A stretch of DNA of 64,000 nt, from positions 1 through 64,000 of the forward strand of contig QHYH01000100.1 of NCBI GenBank assembly GCA_003223215.1, given 5' to 3'. Made by a program: the position numbers and the translations under genes. Below, piece after piece: positions 16,744 to 28,974 of the stretch (position 1 is the stretch's first letter; every line of letters begins with the position of its first letter). A model generated the notes under the pieces. That model saw nothing but the letters and a program-made list of their open reading frames with translations, was not told the origin of the DNA and ran no database searches. The DNA comes from Acidobacteriota bacterium (lineage in GTDB: Bacteria > Acidobacteriota > Terriglobia > Acidiferrales > UBA7541).

Positions 16744-17853
16744 TCAGTAGAAATCGCGGGAGTCGATGCGCTTGCCGGAGAGTCCGAGTTGGAGGACCTC
16801 CATCTGACCCGGCCGGTCGAAAACTTTTCCGGGAAAGACGATCTTCAATAAGACCCGCACGCCCCCAAACGCCGCTCCCACGGCGACCGCCAGCCCCATG
16901 AACAGAAGCGTCGTGATGAGGATCCTGCCGAGGATCACCACCCAGGGCGGGTCGGAGAGCTGGTGGGTTGGCTCATTCCAGGTAACTTCCGTCTGATAGT
17001 GGACTCCGTTTCGCAGCACCTCACCGAAGGCGGCGGAAGACGGTCGTAATACCAGCGAAAGCAGCGAACCTTTCCGTTCAACCGTCGTTCCGGCCTGCTT
17101 TGCCGCAGAGGAAAGCGCTGCCTCCAAATGCCGCAAGTGCTGCTCGGCCAACTGCGGCGTGGGGTAGTCAATCAGCAGGAGCACTCCGCTTTCTTTTGCC
17201 TTTTGGTAGCTCGCAAACATTACTTCTGCGCCAAAATCAAACCCAACTTCCTTGGTGAGCGGCGCGAGTGCGGCCTCGCCCAGCCCGCTGAGGGCCGCCC
17301 GGAAAGCGGCCGGTCCCAGAGCGTACCGTTGCGTCCCGTTCGCAAACCCCTGGGGCAAATACGCACGAATCGGCGGCAGCGGCGTAGTATCGGCAGACTT
17401 TCGTAGAATGCCCGCAAGCTCCCGCAGGGCGGCCTTGGAAGCAAGCTGCGGCTGCTCCACCATCACCAGCAAATTTCCAATGAGCATGATGAGCCGGCCG
17501 TGACCGACCGCCGTTAACTGCCCAACCGTGGAAGGCTCTAGGTCTGTATCCAGGAGCGCCGTGTAAGCCTCATACGCCCCTGAGGGGTCGTGGAATCGCT
17601 CCAGGCTTACCTTCAAGATCTGAGACCCGTTGGAGTACCGCCTAATAAGCCATTCTTCCAATCCTGCCTCGGTTAGAAGTGCCGCGTCCTGCTCTGCCGG
17701 TTTCACCTTGTCTGGAGGAGCGGTGGAGATCCAGTCCGCAAAGCGATCGGGCAATATGCTTTGAGGGGTGTTTTGCGCGCGGCAATACGGAGCACTCGCA
17801 AGTGCAAGCGCTAAGACAAAGAAAAAAAGAGTGTGGCGTCGCATCCCTACCAC
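16744..17853 (-). CDS. Secreted protein of unknown function (DUF6599-like)
   Basis: A 369-residue protein with an N-terminal signal peptide (about residues 1-26, ending YCRAQ) and one hydrophobic segment near the C-terminus (VVILGRILITTLLFMGLAVAVGAAFGG, about 305-335). The body is periplasmic and includes LPDRFADWI, GSQILKVSLERFHDPSGAYEAYTAL and VGQLTAVGHGRLIMLIGNLLVMV. The pattern resembles the DUF6599 family found mainly in Acidobacteriota, but I cannot confirm it by search. No catalytic motif is evident. It lies just 18 bases downstream of the amidase gene on the same strand, so a role at the cell envelope is possible. Confidence 0.5.
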   Translation of the reverse strand: MVGMRRHTLFFFVLALALASAPYCRAQNTPQSILPDRFADWISTAPPDKVKPAEQDAALLTEAGLEEWLIRRYSNGSQILKVSLERFHDPSGAYEAYTALLDTDLEPSTVGQLTAVGHGRLIMLIGNLLVMVEQPQLASKAALRELAGILRKSADTTPLPPIRAYLPQGFANGTQRYALGPAAFRAALSGLGEAALAPLTKEVGFDFGAEVMFASYQKAKESGVLLLIDYPTPQLAEQHLRHLEAALSSAAKQAGTTVERKGSLLSLVLRPSSAAFGEVLRNGVHYQTEVTWNEPTHQLSDPPWVVILGRILITTLLFMGLAVAVGAAFGGVRVLLKIVFPGKVFDRPGQMEVLQLGLSGKRIDSRDFY

Positions 17854-17871
17854 TTATTGGACACCAACAGG

Positions 17872-20046
17872 CTACCTTTGGTTGCGCGATTGTTCAACCG
17901 TCGCGGTGGAGCGGCTGCGCTCGGAGCCCTTTCTTCCCGAAAGGTTCACGGTCACGCTGTTCATGTTCTGCAAGTAGCTGGAGATACCCTGATAAAGTCC
18001 CTCTGCTACTCTTTGCCGCTGCTCGGGCTGCTTTAAGAGCTTTTCGTCGGCAGGATTGCTGAGGAATGAAATCTCCGTGAGGATGGAAGGCATATCCGCG
18101 CCGATCAACACTACAAATGGCGCCTTGCGCACGCCCCGGTTTCTCACGCTTTTGCTGGTTTTTTGAATTCGATCGGAGAGCGATTCCTGGATGTCTTCGG
18201 CGAATTCCTTGGACTCGTCGATCTTTTCCGTCTGCGCGATTCTCTTCACCAGGCTTTCCAGCTCGTGCACGCCTTCCTGCGCTGTGGCGTTTTCGCGCGC
18301 AGCCACTTCCATGGCCTCCGACGTGCCTTTCAGGTTCAGGTAATACGTTTCGATTCCGCGTGCATCCGTATCGCGGCTCGAATTTGCGTGAATGGAAATG
18401 AACAAATCCGCCTTCGCCTGGTTGGCGATACTCGTTCGCTCTTCCAGCGGAACGAAGGTGTCGTCCGAGCGCGTGTAAACCACGTCTGCGCCAGGCAGCC
18501 GCTGTTCGATGATTTTTCCCAGCCGCAGCGCTACATCGAGGCACAGATCCTTTTCCATCAAGCCCGTCGGCCCGATCGTTCCCGTGTCGTGGCCGCCGTG
18601 GCCCGGATCAATGACGATACGGCCGATCTTTAGCCCGAGCGTGCGCGTCAAGGTGGACTGTCCGTCGCGCAGAGGTTGCGGCGCGCTCGCCGGGCGGATC
18701 AAATCCGGCTTGGCGTCCGGCGCTGACGTCTTAAAGGATGTCGACTTCCGGCTCTTCGCGCTCGGCAGCGTGTCCCGCGGGCTCGGCGTCGAGTTGGCGG
18801 CTGCGTTGGGCCGGCCTAAGGTGCCGATGCTGACGCTTTTCGAATTAGCGCCCGGCCATTGTTCGGAGGCCGGACCTGTTTCTCCACCGGGGGGCTTTGC
18901 CGCAACCGTTTGCGTGTCTCGCGTCGGGCTAGCTGCGGCTGCTTCGGTTGGGCGAGAATCCTCCGCCCCTGCCTTCTCTGCGCGCTTGGCGCTGGCCGTC
19001 CGCACCGATTCCGCGGCAAAGGAATTACCGTAGAGATCGATCACCAGTTGCGTCGGATCTTTTGTCAGCAGGGCGGTGTACTCTTTGACGCCGTTTACAT
19101 CGAGGGCCACGCGCACGACTCCCGCATGGTTTTGCGCCACGCGCACCGCTGTCAGCAGATCGCCCTCGACGTGGATGCTACTTCGCGCGACCTCCGGCGT
19201 CAGCCGCGCCGCGTGCAAATCAAAAAAGATCCGGTCCGGATTAGAAATCCGTGCGGAGGAGAATTGCACGGTGTTGTCGAGATCTATCGTTACGCGCGTA
19301 GCGTCCCCGTTCAATGAAGTGCGAACGCGCCGCACGCGCGGAGTCTCTCCGGAATTCGTAACCGCCTTTCCGCCGGAATGCACGGGTGGGCCGGGCCGCG
19401 GCTCATCCACGGCCAGGGTCCTTCCGAGCGCGGAGCTTTCTCGATTTTCACGCGAGTTGGACTGCGCCAAGGCGTCCTCGCTGTTTTGCAGCAGCGCCAA
19501 TTCCGCCAGCGCCTCTTCCACATCTCGCCTCCACGGCGAGCGCGGATAGCGTTTCAAAAATTCCTCGTAGGTTTTCTGTGCCTGCGCGGCTTGCGCAAGA
19601 TGATCGCGCTCGAGCTTCGCAATCCGCAGCAGTGCCTCCTGGCAATGTTTGTGCGCGGGATATTCGCGCACCAGGAATTCGTAGGCATCGGCAGCCAGTT
19701 GGTAATAGGCGCGCCCGAAGCGATCGCCCATTTCGGTGTAAAGTTCCGCAACCGCCAGCAGGGAATCCGGCACTTCCGGCGCGCGCGGCGTGATCATTTT
19801 CACGCGCCGGTAACTCATCACCACTTGTTTGTAATCGGCGAGCGATCGCTTATCGCTGGGTTTCGCGTTGAGAGCGGCGCGCTGCTCTTCCGCTCGCGCA
19901 AATTGTGCGGAGGCGGACTGGCGTTTTACCGAAGAGGTGGGTTCGGCGGCGTTCCATGGCGGCGCGGCGACAACTCCGGTTGTCAGGAAAAAGCCCAGCG
20001 AAAAGGGGGCGAAGATCCGAAACAAACGATTTTTCTCCGGAGACAT
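17872..20046 (-). CDS. amiC: N-acetylmuramoyl-L-alanine amidase with AMIN and TPR-like regions (AmiC type)
   Basis: A peptidoglycan amidase of about 724 residues that cleaves the bond between MurNAc and the stem peptide during cell separation. The frame is open from 20193, but I place the start at the ATG at 20046, which has GGGAG seven bases upstream and is followed by a signal peptide. Next come TPR-like helices (AELYTEMGDRFGRAYYQLAADAYEFL and following), then an AMIN domain (VTIDLDNTVQFSSARISNPDRIFFDL). A long low-complexity linker precedes the Amidase_3 catalytic domain with zinc ligands in DPGHGGHDTG, the following Glu, and SIHANSS, plus the catalytic Glu in LTEISFLSNP. The N-terminal repeats are unusual for AmiC and may dock a partner. 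Confidence 0.88.
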   Translation of the reverse strand: MSPEKNRLFRIFAPFSLGFFLTTGVVAAPPWNAAEPTSSVKRQSASAQFARAEEQRAALNAKPSDKRSLADYKQVVMSYRRVKMITPRAPEVPDSLLAVAELYTEMGDRFGRAYYQLAADAYEFLVREYPAHKHCQEALLRIAKLERDHLAQAAQAQKTYEEFLKRYPRSPWRRDVEEALAELALLQNSEDALAQSNSRENRESSALGRTLAVDEPRPGPPVHSGGKAVTNSGETPRVRRVRTSLNGDATRVTIDLDNTVQFSSARISNPDRIFFDLHAARLTPEVARSSIHVEGDLLTAVRVAQNHAGVVRVALDVNGVKEYTALLTKDPTQLVIDLYGNSFAAESVRTASAKRAEKAGAEDSRPTEAAAASPTRDTQTVAAKPPGGETGPASEQWPGANSKSVSIGTLGRPNAAANSTPSPRDTLPSAKSRKSTSFKTSAPDAKPDLIRPASAPQPLRDGQSTLTRTLGLKIGRIVIDPGHGGHDTGTIGPTGLMEKDLCLDVALRLGKIIEQRLPGADVVYTRSDDTFVPLEERTSIANQAKADLFISIHANSSRDTDARGIETYYLNLKGTSEAMEVAARENATAQEGVHELESLVKRIAQTEKIDESKEFAEDIQESLSDRIQKTSKSVRNRGVRKAPFVVLIGADMPSILTEISFLSNPADEKLLKQPEQRQRVAEGLYQGISSYLQNMNSVTVNLSGRKGSERSRSTATVEQSRNQR

Positions 20047-20309
20047 CCGGCTGCTCCCGCAAACCGATCGCTGTATCTCCTTAAACATTCTAGCCGCTTT
20101 TACGGCTCTCGCTGCCGTTTCTGGGAATAGTAATGCATTTCGTCTCTCTGTTACTCGGTCATTTTGCAGAGACTTAGTCCTAATATTAAACATACGGTAC
20201 TGTAACCAGGGCTCGCGATCCAGAAGCGGAGCGGCGACGCGCTTTGGGACCCCGCACCCTCCGGAGTCCGAAACTTGAAAACCGATGACTCCAGAACCGG
20301 TTACTGTTT

Positions 20310-21017
20310 TCAGTCGTTCCTAAATATGATGCGTCCTTCGGGTGTGACGTCCCGGTGGATCGCGTGCGTGTTGACAAACGCGTCAGGCAGGCGGCCGGAC
20401 CCCGGCCGGAAATAGGCGTTCTGAACCTTCTGCACGTAATCGCGTGTTTCGCGGAATGAAGGAACTCCGTGGGCGCGGTCCACCGCGCCTTCTCCGGCGT
20501 TATACGCCGCCAGCACCAGATCGAGGTTGCCATGATAGCGTTCCAGCAGTGTCCTCAGATATCTAACCCCGGCGTCGATGTTCTGTTGCGGGTCAAAAAC
20601 GTCATACGCGCCATAGCGCTGGGCGGTGGTGGGGATCAATTGCATTAATCCCCCGGCGCCCTTATGAGAATAGGCCTTAGGGTTCCAATTGGATTCCGTT
20701 TCGATCACCGCGCGGACCAGCGCGGGATCCAGGCGGTGACGGCCCGCCGCTTCGCGGACCAGCTTCTCGACGCCATCCCGGTCCATATCCACAGCCGGGT
20801 GCGCGAGTCCTGTAAACGAAATCTCTCCCGGCAGATAAATGTTGGTGTGCGCTTTCGACGCGGGGGCGAGCTTGACCGAAGCCGTGTTCGAGTTGACAAA
20901 AAAGCTACGGCCGCTATTGTCCACGATCTTAGCGATCTGAGCGTCGGCCGGCCGAGCCGACAACGCCAGCGAACCTAGAATCAGGCATGCCACCGCTGTC
21001 GCGCGTTCGATCTTCAT
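20310..21017 (-). CDS. Lytic transglycosylase (SLT family)
   Basis: A 235-residue exported lytic transglycosylase that cleaves the glycan strands of peptidoglycan. A signal peptide (1-27, ending ADAQ) leads to a short beta-rich domain (IAKIVDNSGRSFFVNSN). The catalytic domain starts near residue 85. The catalytic Glu is in ALVRAVIETESNWNP, followed by the family motifs KGAGGLMQLIPTTAQRYG and LVLAAYNAGEGAVDRAHG. It lies upstream of the amidase gene on the same strand, so two cell-wall hydrolases are grouped. The 263-base gap between them suggests separate promoters or a short read-through unit. Confidence 0.9.
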   Translation of the reverse strand: MKIERATAVACLILGSLALSARPADAQIAKIVDNSGRSFFVNSNTASVKLAPASKAHTNIYLPGEISFTGLAHPAVDMDRDGVEKLVREAAGRHRLDPALVRAVIETESNWNPKAYSHKGAGGLMQLIPTTAQRYGAYDVFDPQQNIDAGVRYLRTLLERYHGNLDLVLAAYNAGEGAVDRAHGVPSFRETRDYVQKVQNAYFRPGSGRLPDAFVNTHAIHRDVTPEGRIIFRND

Positions 21018-21043
21018 GCTTGGGGAAAGCTCATGTCCTTCTT

Positions 21044-21084
21044 GGATTTAACCCCTGTCCTATTGGGACTTAACCCCAGTCCCA
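21044..21084 (-). repeat. Paired 22-base-spaced repeats with hairpin potential
   Basis: GGATTTAACCCCTGTCC at 21044-21060 and GGACTTAACCCCAGTCC at 21066-21082 are near copies 22 bases apart (two helical turns). The second forms a perfect seven-base-pair hairpin, TGGGACT-loop-AGTCCCA at 21064-21084. They lie in the 5' region of the lytic transglycosylase gene. They could be regulator binding sites or a REP-like element; no T-run follows on either strand, so this is not a standard terminator. Confidence 0.45.
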
Positions 21085-21238
21085 TGCCCTCCTTCATTAT
21101 CGCTACGAAGGTTCAGGCGTCAATAAACCCCGAGTACTATGCGCCGCTGCCCAACGGTTTGCTTCGGCACAAAATGCCTGTTTCATTCAAGCGAGCCGCT
21201 GACACGCCGAGGGAGCAAAATCACCGTGCTACTGGGCA

Positions 21239-24052
<2,814 letters not shown>

Positions 24053-24432
24053 GAATTATGGCAGACCATCTAACGCTCAGCAATTCTAGGGGCGCAACCC
24101 GGCGGCCCTCGTCGGTTTTCAACGAGGCTGGCGTTGGGGTTCTCTCCCGATCCCCCTTCCTTTTCTTCGGATTCTCCGTCATAGACCCGGCTCGCATGGG
24201 AAAGCCCTGGCCTGACTCGCAACACGCGCTCGCCTCATTTGCTCGCCGCGCAACAATGGATTGGAAAGGGCGGATGATCGGGCCTCGGGAGCTAGGCATT
24301 ACCGCCAAGTCGTTTTTTGACCTCGTGTTCCGGACCGCAGCGGAAGAAGGCCAAAACGCGGCCAGCAGGCTTGCGGGCATGGCGTCGTCGCGCAAAGATA
24401 GGAATCGTACCCAGCTCGACGGGAGGAACCGC
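24053..24432. other. Intergenic region between alaS and the hydrolase gene
   Basis: These 380 bases are open in more than one frame, but the predicted peptides have no family resemblance and biased arginine/serine content. The divergent promoters of alaS and the hydrolase must lie here; I could not pick out convincing -35 and -10 boxes. Confidence 0.4.
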
Positions 24433-25104
24433 ATGGGTGAAATGATTCAGGTCAGGCGGCCGGACGGGAAGACCTGTCCTGCTTATCTCGTAGACCCCAA
24501 AACGGCAAACGCGCCTGGCTTTGTCTGCATTCAGGAATATTGGGGGCTCAACGACCAGATCAAGAAGACCGCCGACCGTTTCGCCGAAGCGGGGTATCGA
24601 GCACTTGTCCCGGACTTGTACCGCGGCAAGGTCGCCAAAGCTGCCGACGAGGCCGCGCACATGATGTCGAACCTGAATTTCCCTGATGCCGCGGAACAGG
24701 ACATCCGCGGCGCGTTGCAGCACCTGAAGCAACGTTCGAAAAAAAAGGTTGCCGTGGGCGGCTTCTGCATGGGCGGAGCGCTGACGCTTTTGGCCGCCCT
24801 GCGGGTGCCGGAGATGGATGCCGGCGCGTGTTTCTACGGTCTTCCGCCGGTCGATCCCGCGGAGTTCAAGAAGATCAAGATTCCCCTCATCTGCCACTTC
24901 GCGAACCAGGACGACTGGTGCACTCCCGCCAAGGTGAATGAGCTTGAGAACATGCTCAAGCAGGCGAAATCAAAATTCGAGATGTATCGCTACGATGCAA
25001 AGCACGCCTTCATGAATGAAGCGCGCCCGGAGGTCTACGATCCGGCATTCGCGAAACTGGCTTGGGACCGCACCCTCAGCTTCCTGAAGAAAGCGCTCGC
25101 CTGA
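24433..25104 (+). CDS. Dienelactone hydrolase family protein
   Basis: A 223-residue cytoplasmic alpha/beta-hydrolase. The open frame extends back to 24058, but the ATG at 24433 has GGGAGG six bases upstream and gives the normal family start (MGEMIQVRRPDGKTCPAYLV). The catalytic triad is visible: Cys112 in GGFCMGGA, an Asp at 160 or 161 in FANQDDWCTP, and His191 in YDAKHAFMNE. The oxyanion segment is QEYWGLNDQIK. The archetype hydrolyses dienelactone in chloroaromatic degradation. Most genomic relatives are general carboxymethylenebutenolidase-like esterases, and no aromatic pathway genes are nearby, so the physiological substrate is unknown. Confidence 0.88.
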   Translation: MGEMIQVRRPDGKTCPAYLVDPKTANAPGFVCIQEYWGLNDQIKKTADRFAEAGYRALVPDLYRGKVAKAADEAAHMMSNLNFPDAAEQDIRGALQHLKQRSKKKVAVGGFCMGGALTLLAALRVPEMDAGACFYGLPPVDPAEFKKIKIPLICHFANQDDWCTPAKVNELENMLKQAKSKFEMYRYDAKHAFMNEARPEVYDPAFAKLAWDRTLSFLKKALA

Positions 25105-25182
25105 GCGATCGTGGGGCAAGGCCAGCGGTAAGGAAGCAGGCAGCAAGCAAGTTGAAAGAACAGCATGAAAAATCAAGCCTGT

Positions 25183-25788
25183 TCATCCGGGGTCGGCGCC
25201 TGGTTCGGGAATGTCCTCCCGGGTGATGGATTTCAGTTCGCGGCGGACCAGGTCGGCGGGGAAGCCGGCGCGAAGAAGACTGCGATAGAGCGAGGCGAGC
25301 TTCTTATCAGCGATTTCGCCGCGAAAGGCGCGCAGCTTGCGCTTGATGCGCTGGCGGACGAGCTCAGCTTCATCGATTTGCTGCGCGGTTTCCCAGAGCG
25401 CGGCTTCGATGTGGCGGTCCGGGACACCACGCGCACGTAGATCGCGTGCGATGCGGAATTTGCCCTGCTTGCGGGACTCCGTGCGGTGCCGGACAAACAG
25501 GCTTGCGTAGCGTGCGTCGTCAATCAACCCAGCACTCTTGAGCCGCGTCATGACCTTCCTTACAAGCGACTGGTTTTCGCAGCGGCGCTCGAGCGCTTGT
25601 TTCATTTCATGGACGGAATGCGCGCGGCGCATGAGGATCTTGATGGCGGCGTCGTACAGCGCGGATTCGGAGTCAATCTGGCGGGGCTCGGAGAACACCA
25701 GAGAAGAATAGAGCAAGAAGTGGCGAGTGGCTAGTGGCGAGGGAAGAGGTTCAGCAGTCGAAAGAAAGGGAAAGATAAGACGCGACAC
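25183..25788 (-). CDS. recX: Regulatory protein RecX
   Basis: A 201-residue protein that modulates RecA filaments. The RecX core is clear: ALYDAAIKILMRRAHSVHEMKQALERR, then LKSAGLIDDARYASLFVRHRTESRKQGKFRIARDL, then RARGVPDRHIEAAL, the three-helix tandem repeats of the family. The first 35 residues are hydrophobic and poorly conserved, so translation probably starts later. recX is often next to recA or alaS; here alaS is about 1.1 kb away on the same strand, with one opposing gene between. Confidence 0.85.
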   Translation of the reverse strand: MSRLIFPFLSTAEPLPSPLATRHFLLYSSLVFSEPRQIDSESALYDAAIKILMRRAHSVHEMKQALERRCENQSLVRKVMTRLKSAGLIDDARYASLFVRHRTESRKQGKFRIARDLRARGVPDRHIEAALWETAQQIDEAELVRQRIKRKLRAFRGEIADKKLASLYRSLLRAGFPADLVRRELKSITREDIPEPGADPG

Positions 25789-25937
25789 AAAAGACGCGGA
25801 GTGCGCAAGGGGGAGGAAAGAACGTTTCCGGTGTTCAGGAAAAAAAGCGCGAGGGAATGGCGTCGAGCCTCCGGCGATGAATCGTGCGCGCCGCCTGCCC
25901 CGGCGGGCAACGCGGGGATGATCGCACCCATCGAGCC

Positions 25938-26432
25938 TCAGAAGTCGCCGCCGTACCAGGGATACCAGATCCGGCCAAGTGCCACTTTGTCCGGCAGGCG
26001 CATGCCGTTTTGTTTGAGGGCCAGGGCGATCTGGCCGCGGTGATGAGAATCATGCGCAATGAGATAGCACATCCAGCGAATTGGTTTGCCCTGAAAAAAC
26101 TTGATGCGCTCTCCCGACTGCATCCTTTCGCGGAGGAAGGTGTCGACGGCCGCGCCCGAGGCGCGGAAAGCGGCGGCCAGGCGCTTGCGGTCGAGCTTTG
26201 CATTACGGTGGAGTGGCCGAGCGTCGCGGGAGAGGCGTGCGCCATTGTATTTGAGCCAGCCGGAGTGAACCTTCTGCATGTGGGCAAGCTGTTTCGCGAC
26301 GGTGCGTCCGCGCGAAGCGAGCGGCACGGCATCGAAGCCCTTCTTGGGGATGGCGTTCACGAGATTGAGGTTGATGGCGTTGTTGACGCGCCAAGCTTCG
26401 AGGGCCTGTTCGAGCAAGGAGCGGTCATTCAT
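25938..26432 (-). CDS. DinB-family (DUF664-like) metal-binding protein
   Basis: A 164-residue four-helix-bundle protein of the DinB/YfiT-like superfamily. The metal-binding histidines appear in KQLAHMQKVHSGW and LIAHDSHHRGQI, the typical spacing. Members act as thiol-dependent S-transferases or are DNA-damage-inducible proteins of unknown function. It ends YPWYGGDF. It lies upstream of recX on the same strand with a 149-base gap that shows no terminator. A stress role is only suggested by the neighbour. Confidence 0.8.
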   Translation of the reverse strand: MNDRSLLEQALEAWRVNNAINLNLVNAIPKKGFDAVPLASRGRTVAKQLAHMQKVHSGWLKYNGARLSRDARPLHRNAKLDRKRLAAAFRASGAAVDTFLRERMQSGERIKFFQGKPIRWMCYLIAHDSHHRGQIALALKQNGMRLPDKVALGRIWYPWYGGDF

Positions 26433-26691
26433 GGCGACTCCTGTTGTCCATTGCCGCGAGCGGAGAGACAGAAGAAAAGAATTTAGCAGGAGGGGGTAGG
26501 AGAGGCCAGAGCCAGCGAGCTCACAGAGTAGAGACGAACGACTGCTGCTTCAGCTTGATGTCGGCGCGCTCACGTGGGCTCTGTTCGCGATGAAGGTTCG
26601 CTTTCGCTAATGCGCGCGGTGGCATCCAGCGGAACGGCAATCGCTGACTCTTGAGGAAACCGTTCTCATCCCTCATCCAGTTGACTGTGGG

Positions 26692-27837
26692 CTATCTGCG
26701 GGCGAAACGCTCGAAGTCAGCCATCTGGCGCTCCATTTCCTCGCGGGCGGCGTCGGAGGCGGAGCGGATGCCCTGGATGCGCAGTTTGAATTCGTCGGCG
26801 TTGGAAGCGCGCGCCAGAGCCTCGTCGATGGTGATCAGCTGCTTGGAGTACAGATCGAAGAGCGATTGGTCGAAGGTCTGCATGCCGTACTGGCTGGTGC
26901 CGGCGGCGATGGCGTCATGAATCAAGCGGGTCTTGTCGGGATTGATGATGCAATCGCGAATGTACGCGGTGGCAATCATGATTTCCACGGCCGGGACGCG
27001 GCCTTTGTCGTCGGCTCGGCGGACCAGGCGCTGAGAGACGACCGCTTTCAGCGTGGCGGCAAGCTGCAAACGAATCTGCTTCTGCTCGGGCGGCGGGAAG
27101 ACCGCGATAATACGCTGAATTGTTTCCGTGGCGTCGAGAGTGTGCAAAGTGGAAAGCACGAGGTGGCCGGTTTCGGCGGCGAGCAAAGCGGTCGAAATGG
27201 TTTCGAGGTCGCGCATTTCACCGACCAAAATCGCGTCGGGGTCCTGACGAAGGGCGGCGCGCAGCGCGGTGGAAAAGTTCGCGGTGTCCACTTCGACTTC
27301 GCGCTGGTTGATGAAGCTTTTTTTGTCGCGGTGCAGGAACTCGATGGGGTCTTCGATGGTGATAATGTGGTCGGCGCGGGTGGCGTTGACGCGGTCAATG
27401 ATGGCTGCGAGGGTGGTGGACTTACCGGAACCGGTGGTTCCGGTGACGAGCACCAAGCCGCGTTGCTCTTCGCAGATTTTGTTGATCACCGGCGGAAGAT
27501 TCAGCTCTTCGGAGGTGCGGATTTTTGTGGGAATGACGCGCAGGACCATGCCGACGTTCCCGCGTTGCTGGAAAACGTTCACGCGGAAACGTCCGAGGCC
27601 CGCCACGCCGTAAGCCATATCCAATTCCGCCGTTTCCTTGAACTTTTGCTTCTGGCGGTTGGTCATCATGCTGAAAGCCATCGAAAGCATTTCTTCCGGC
27701 GTAACGCGGGGTACGTCGGTGAGCGGGGTGAGCAGGCCATCGACGCGCAAATACGGGTGGTTTCCGACTTTTAGGTGCAAGTCGGAGGACTTGTTTTCGA
27801 CGGCTCGGCGGAGCAGATCGTCAACGCTAGTTGGCAT
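26692..27837 (-). CDS. pilT: Type IV pilus retraction ATPase PilT
   Basis: A hexameric ATPase that powers pilus retraction and twitching motility. The open frame reaches 27894, but the ATG at 27837 (MPTSVDDLLRRAVENKSSDLHL) fits the family, giving 381 residues. Walker A is TGTTGSGKSTT. The Asp box is TIEDPIEFLH, Walker B is DAILVGEMRDLET, and the His box is GHLVLSTLHTLDA. The C-terminal domain carries the PilT signature ALxRASNADEFKLRIQGI. No other pilus genes are adjacent, so it is a solitary pilT locus. Confidence 0.93.
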   Translation of the reverse strand: MPTSVDDLLRRAVENKSSDLHLKVGNHPYLRVDGLLTPLTDVPRVTPEEMLSMAFSMMTNRQKQKFKETAELDMAYGVAGLGRFRVNVFQQRGNVGMVLRVIPTKIRTSEELNLPPVINKICEEQRGLVLVTGTTGSGKSTTLAAIIDRVNATRADHIITIEDPIEFLHRDKKSFINQREVEVDTANFSTALRAALRQDPDAILVGEMRDLETISTALLAAETGHLVLSTLHTLDATETIQRIIAVFPPPEQKQIRLQLAATLKAVVSQRLVRRADDKGRVPAVEIMIATAYIRDCIINPDKTRLIHDAIAAGTSQYGMQTFDQSLFDLYSKQLITIDEALARASNADEFKLRIQGIRSASDAAREEMERQMADFERFARR

Positions 27838-28287
27838 AGTGTGTAAACCCCGCAAAAGTGCAGCTAGTGTGCAGCTATCGAGCGACGGTAGCATCCGCGG
27901 GAAGGACGGGCAAGGACGGCCGGACAGGCCGGTTGCGCGCTAGTTACCTGTCCGGAAGAGCACCGTTCGTTTTCTCCGCTAGGCTCTAGAGGTAGAAAGA
28001 GGAGGAATGAGAAAGGGAGACGTGACGGCAATATCCGTATTCCTTAGGCCGTTAGGCCGACGGCGGTCGATGGGTATAAGCGGGCGGAACTGTGGTGCTT
28101 TGGCCCCGTCACCGGGATGGAAATGGCAGAAGCTGCGTTCTTCCCGGGTGAACCGGCCCAAAATGGATGAGAGAGTACCGCCAAGCCCCTTCGGGCATGT
28201 CTGGCTGGTTGGTGACAATCTCCGCTAACGTCGTTTCCCTCGCCGCATCACTCGCGCTCCTGGAGTCTCTCCCGAACTCCCGAGCGA
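27838..28287. other. Intergenic region between pilT and aquaporin gene
   Basis: These 450 bases contain no credible gene. There are several GC-rich inverted repeats (for example GGCCGTTAGGCC near 28047), but I matched none to a known riboswitch or terminator. The pilT promoter must be in the part next to 27838. Confidence 0.35.
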
Positions 28288-28974
28288 TCACGCTTTTTTC
28301 AGGTACAGGCCATCGTAAAGCAGGCCGGCGATGAAGCCTCCGGCAAGCGGACCAATCCAGTAAACGCCGTGGTGAGCCCAGTGATTCGCAGCCAGCGCCG
28401 GCCCAAACGCGCGGGCGGGATTCAGCGCGGCGCCGGTGAGCGGGCCGGCTACCAGAATGCCGATCGTAATGGTGAGGCCGATGCCGAAGCCGGCGATGGC
28501 TTTGAAGGCGCCCTTTTCATCGATGGCCGTGGCAAAAACGACGAGCACGAGAAAGAAAGTGGTTAGGGCTTCGAGGGACATTCCTGCCCAGACGGGAAAG
28601 TCACGCGCCAGCTCCGGCGTCCCGAGAGCGACGGCGCGCCAGGTGTCATCGGGAATCAGGGCTTTCAGGATAAACGCGGCCACGACGCCGCCCAGGAGCT
28701 GCGCAGCCCAATACAGAAGGGCTTCAATCGTGTTGATGCGCTTGGTGACCCAGATGCCGATGGTAATTGCCGGATTGTAGTGGCCGCCGGAAACGTGGCC
28801 AAGCGCGGAGACCATGATGCCAATGGCCAGACCATGCGCGAGCGCGATGCCGAGAAGGCCAAGACCGCCAGAGCTGCGCAGGTATTGATCCGCGCAGATG
28901 GAGCCGGCGCCAAAGAAAATCAAGGCAAACGTGCCGAGAAATTCCGCGACAAGCTTTTGCGTGAGGCTGTACAT
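28288..28974 (-). CDS. Aquaporin / MIP-family channel
   Basis: A 228-residue six-helix channel with the two half-helix motifs HYNPAITIG and ALNPARAFGP. It starts MYSLTQKLVAEFLGTFALIFFGAGSI, a normal MIP N-terminus, with GGAGG seven bases before the ATG. The second motif region lacks the extra Asp typical of glycerol facilitators, so water transport (AqpZ-like) is more likely than glycerol. No glycerol genes are nearby. Confidence 0.92.
   Translation of the reverse strand: MYSLTQKLVAEFLGTFALIFFGAGSICADQYLRSSGGLGLLGIALAHGLAIGIMVSALGHVSGGHYNPAITIGIWVTKRINTIEALLYWAAQLLGGVVAAFILKALIPDDTWRAVALGTPELARDFPVWAGMSLEALTTFFLVLVVFATAIDEKGAFKAIAGFGIGLTITIGILVAGPLTGAALNPARAFGPALAANHWAHHGVYWIGPLAGGFIAGLLYDGLYLKKA

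Noticed and set aside
28007-28230. Hairpin-rich stretch between pilT and aquaporin considered as a c-di-GMP riboswitch.
   Set aside because: It lacks the conserved aptamer sequence and lies downstream of the aquaporin gene rather than in an obvious leader.
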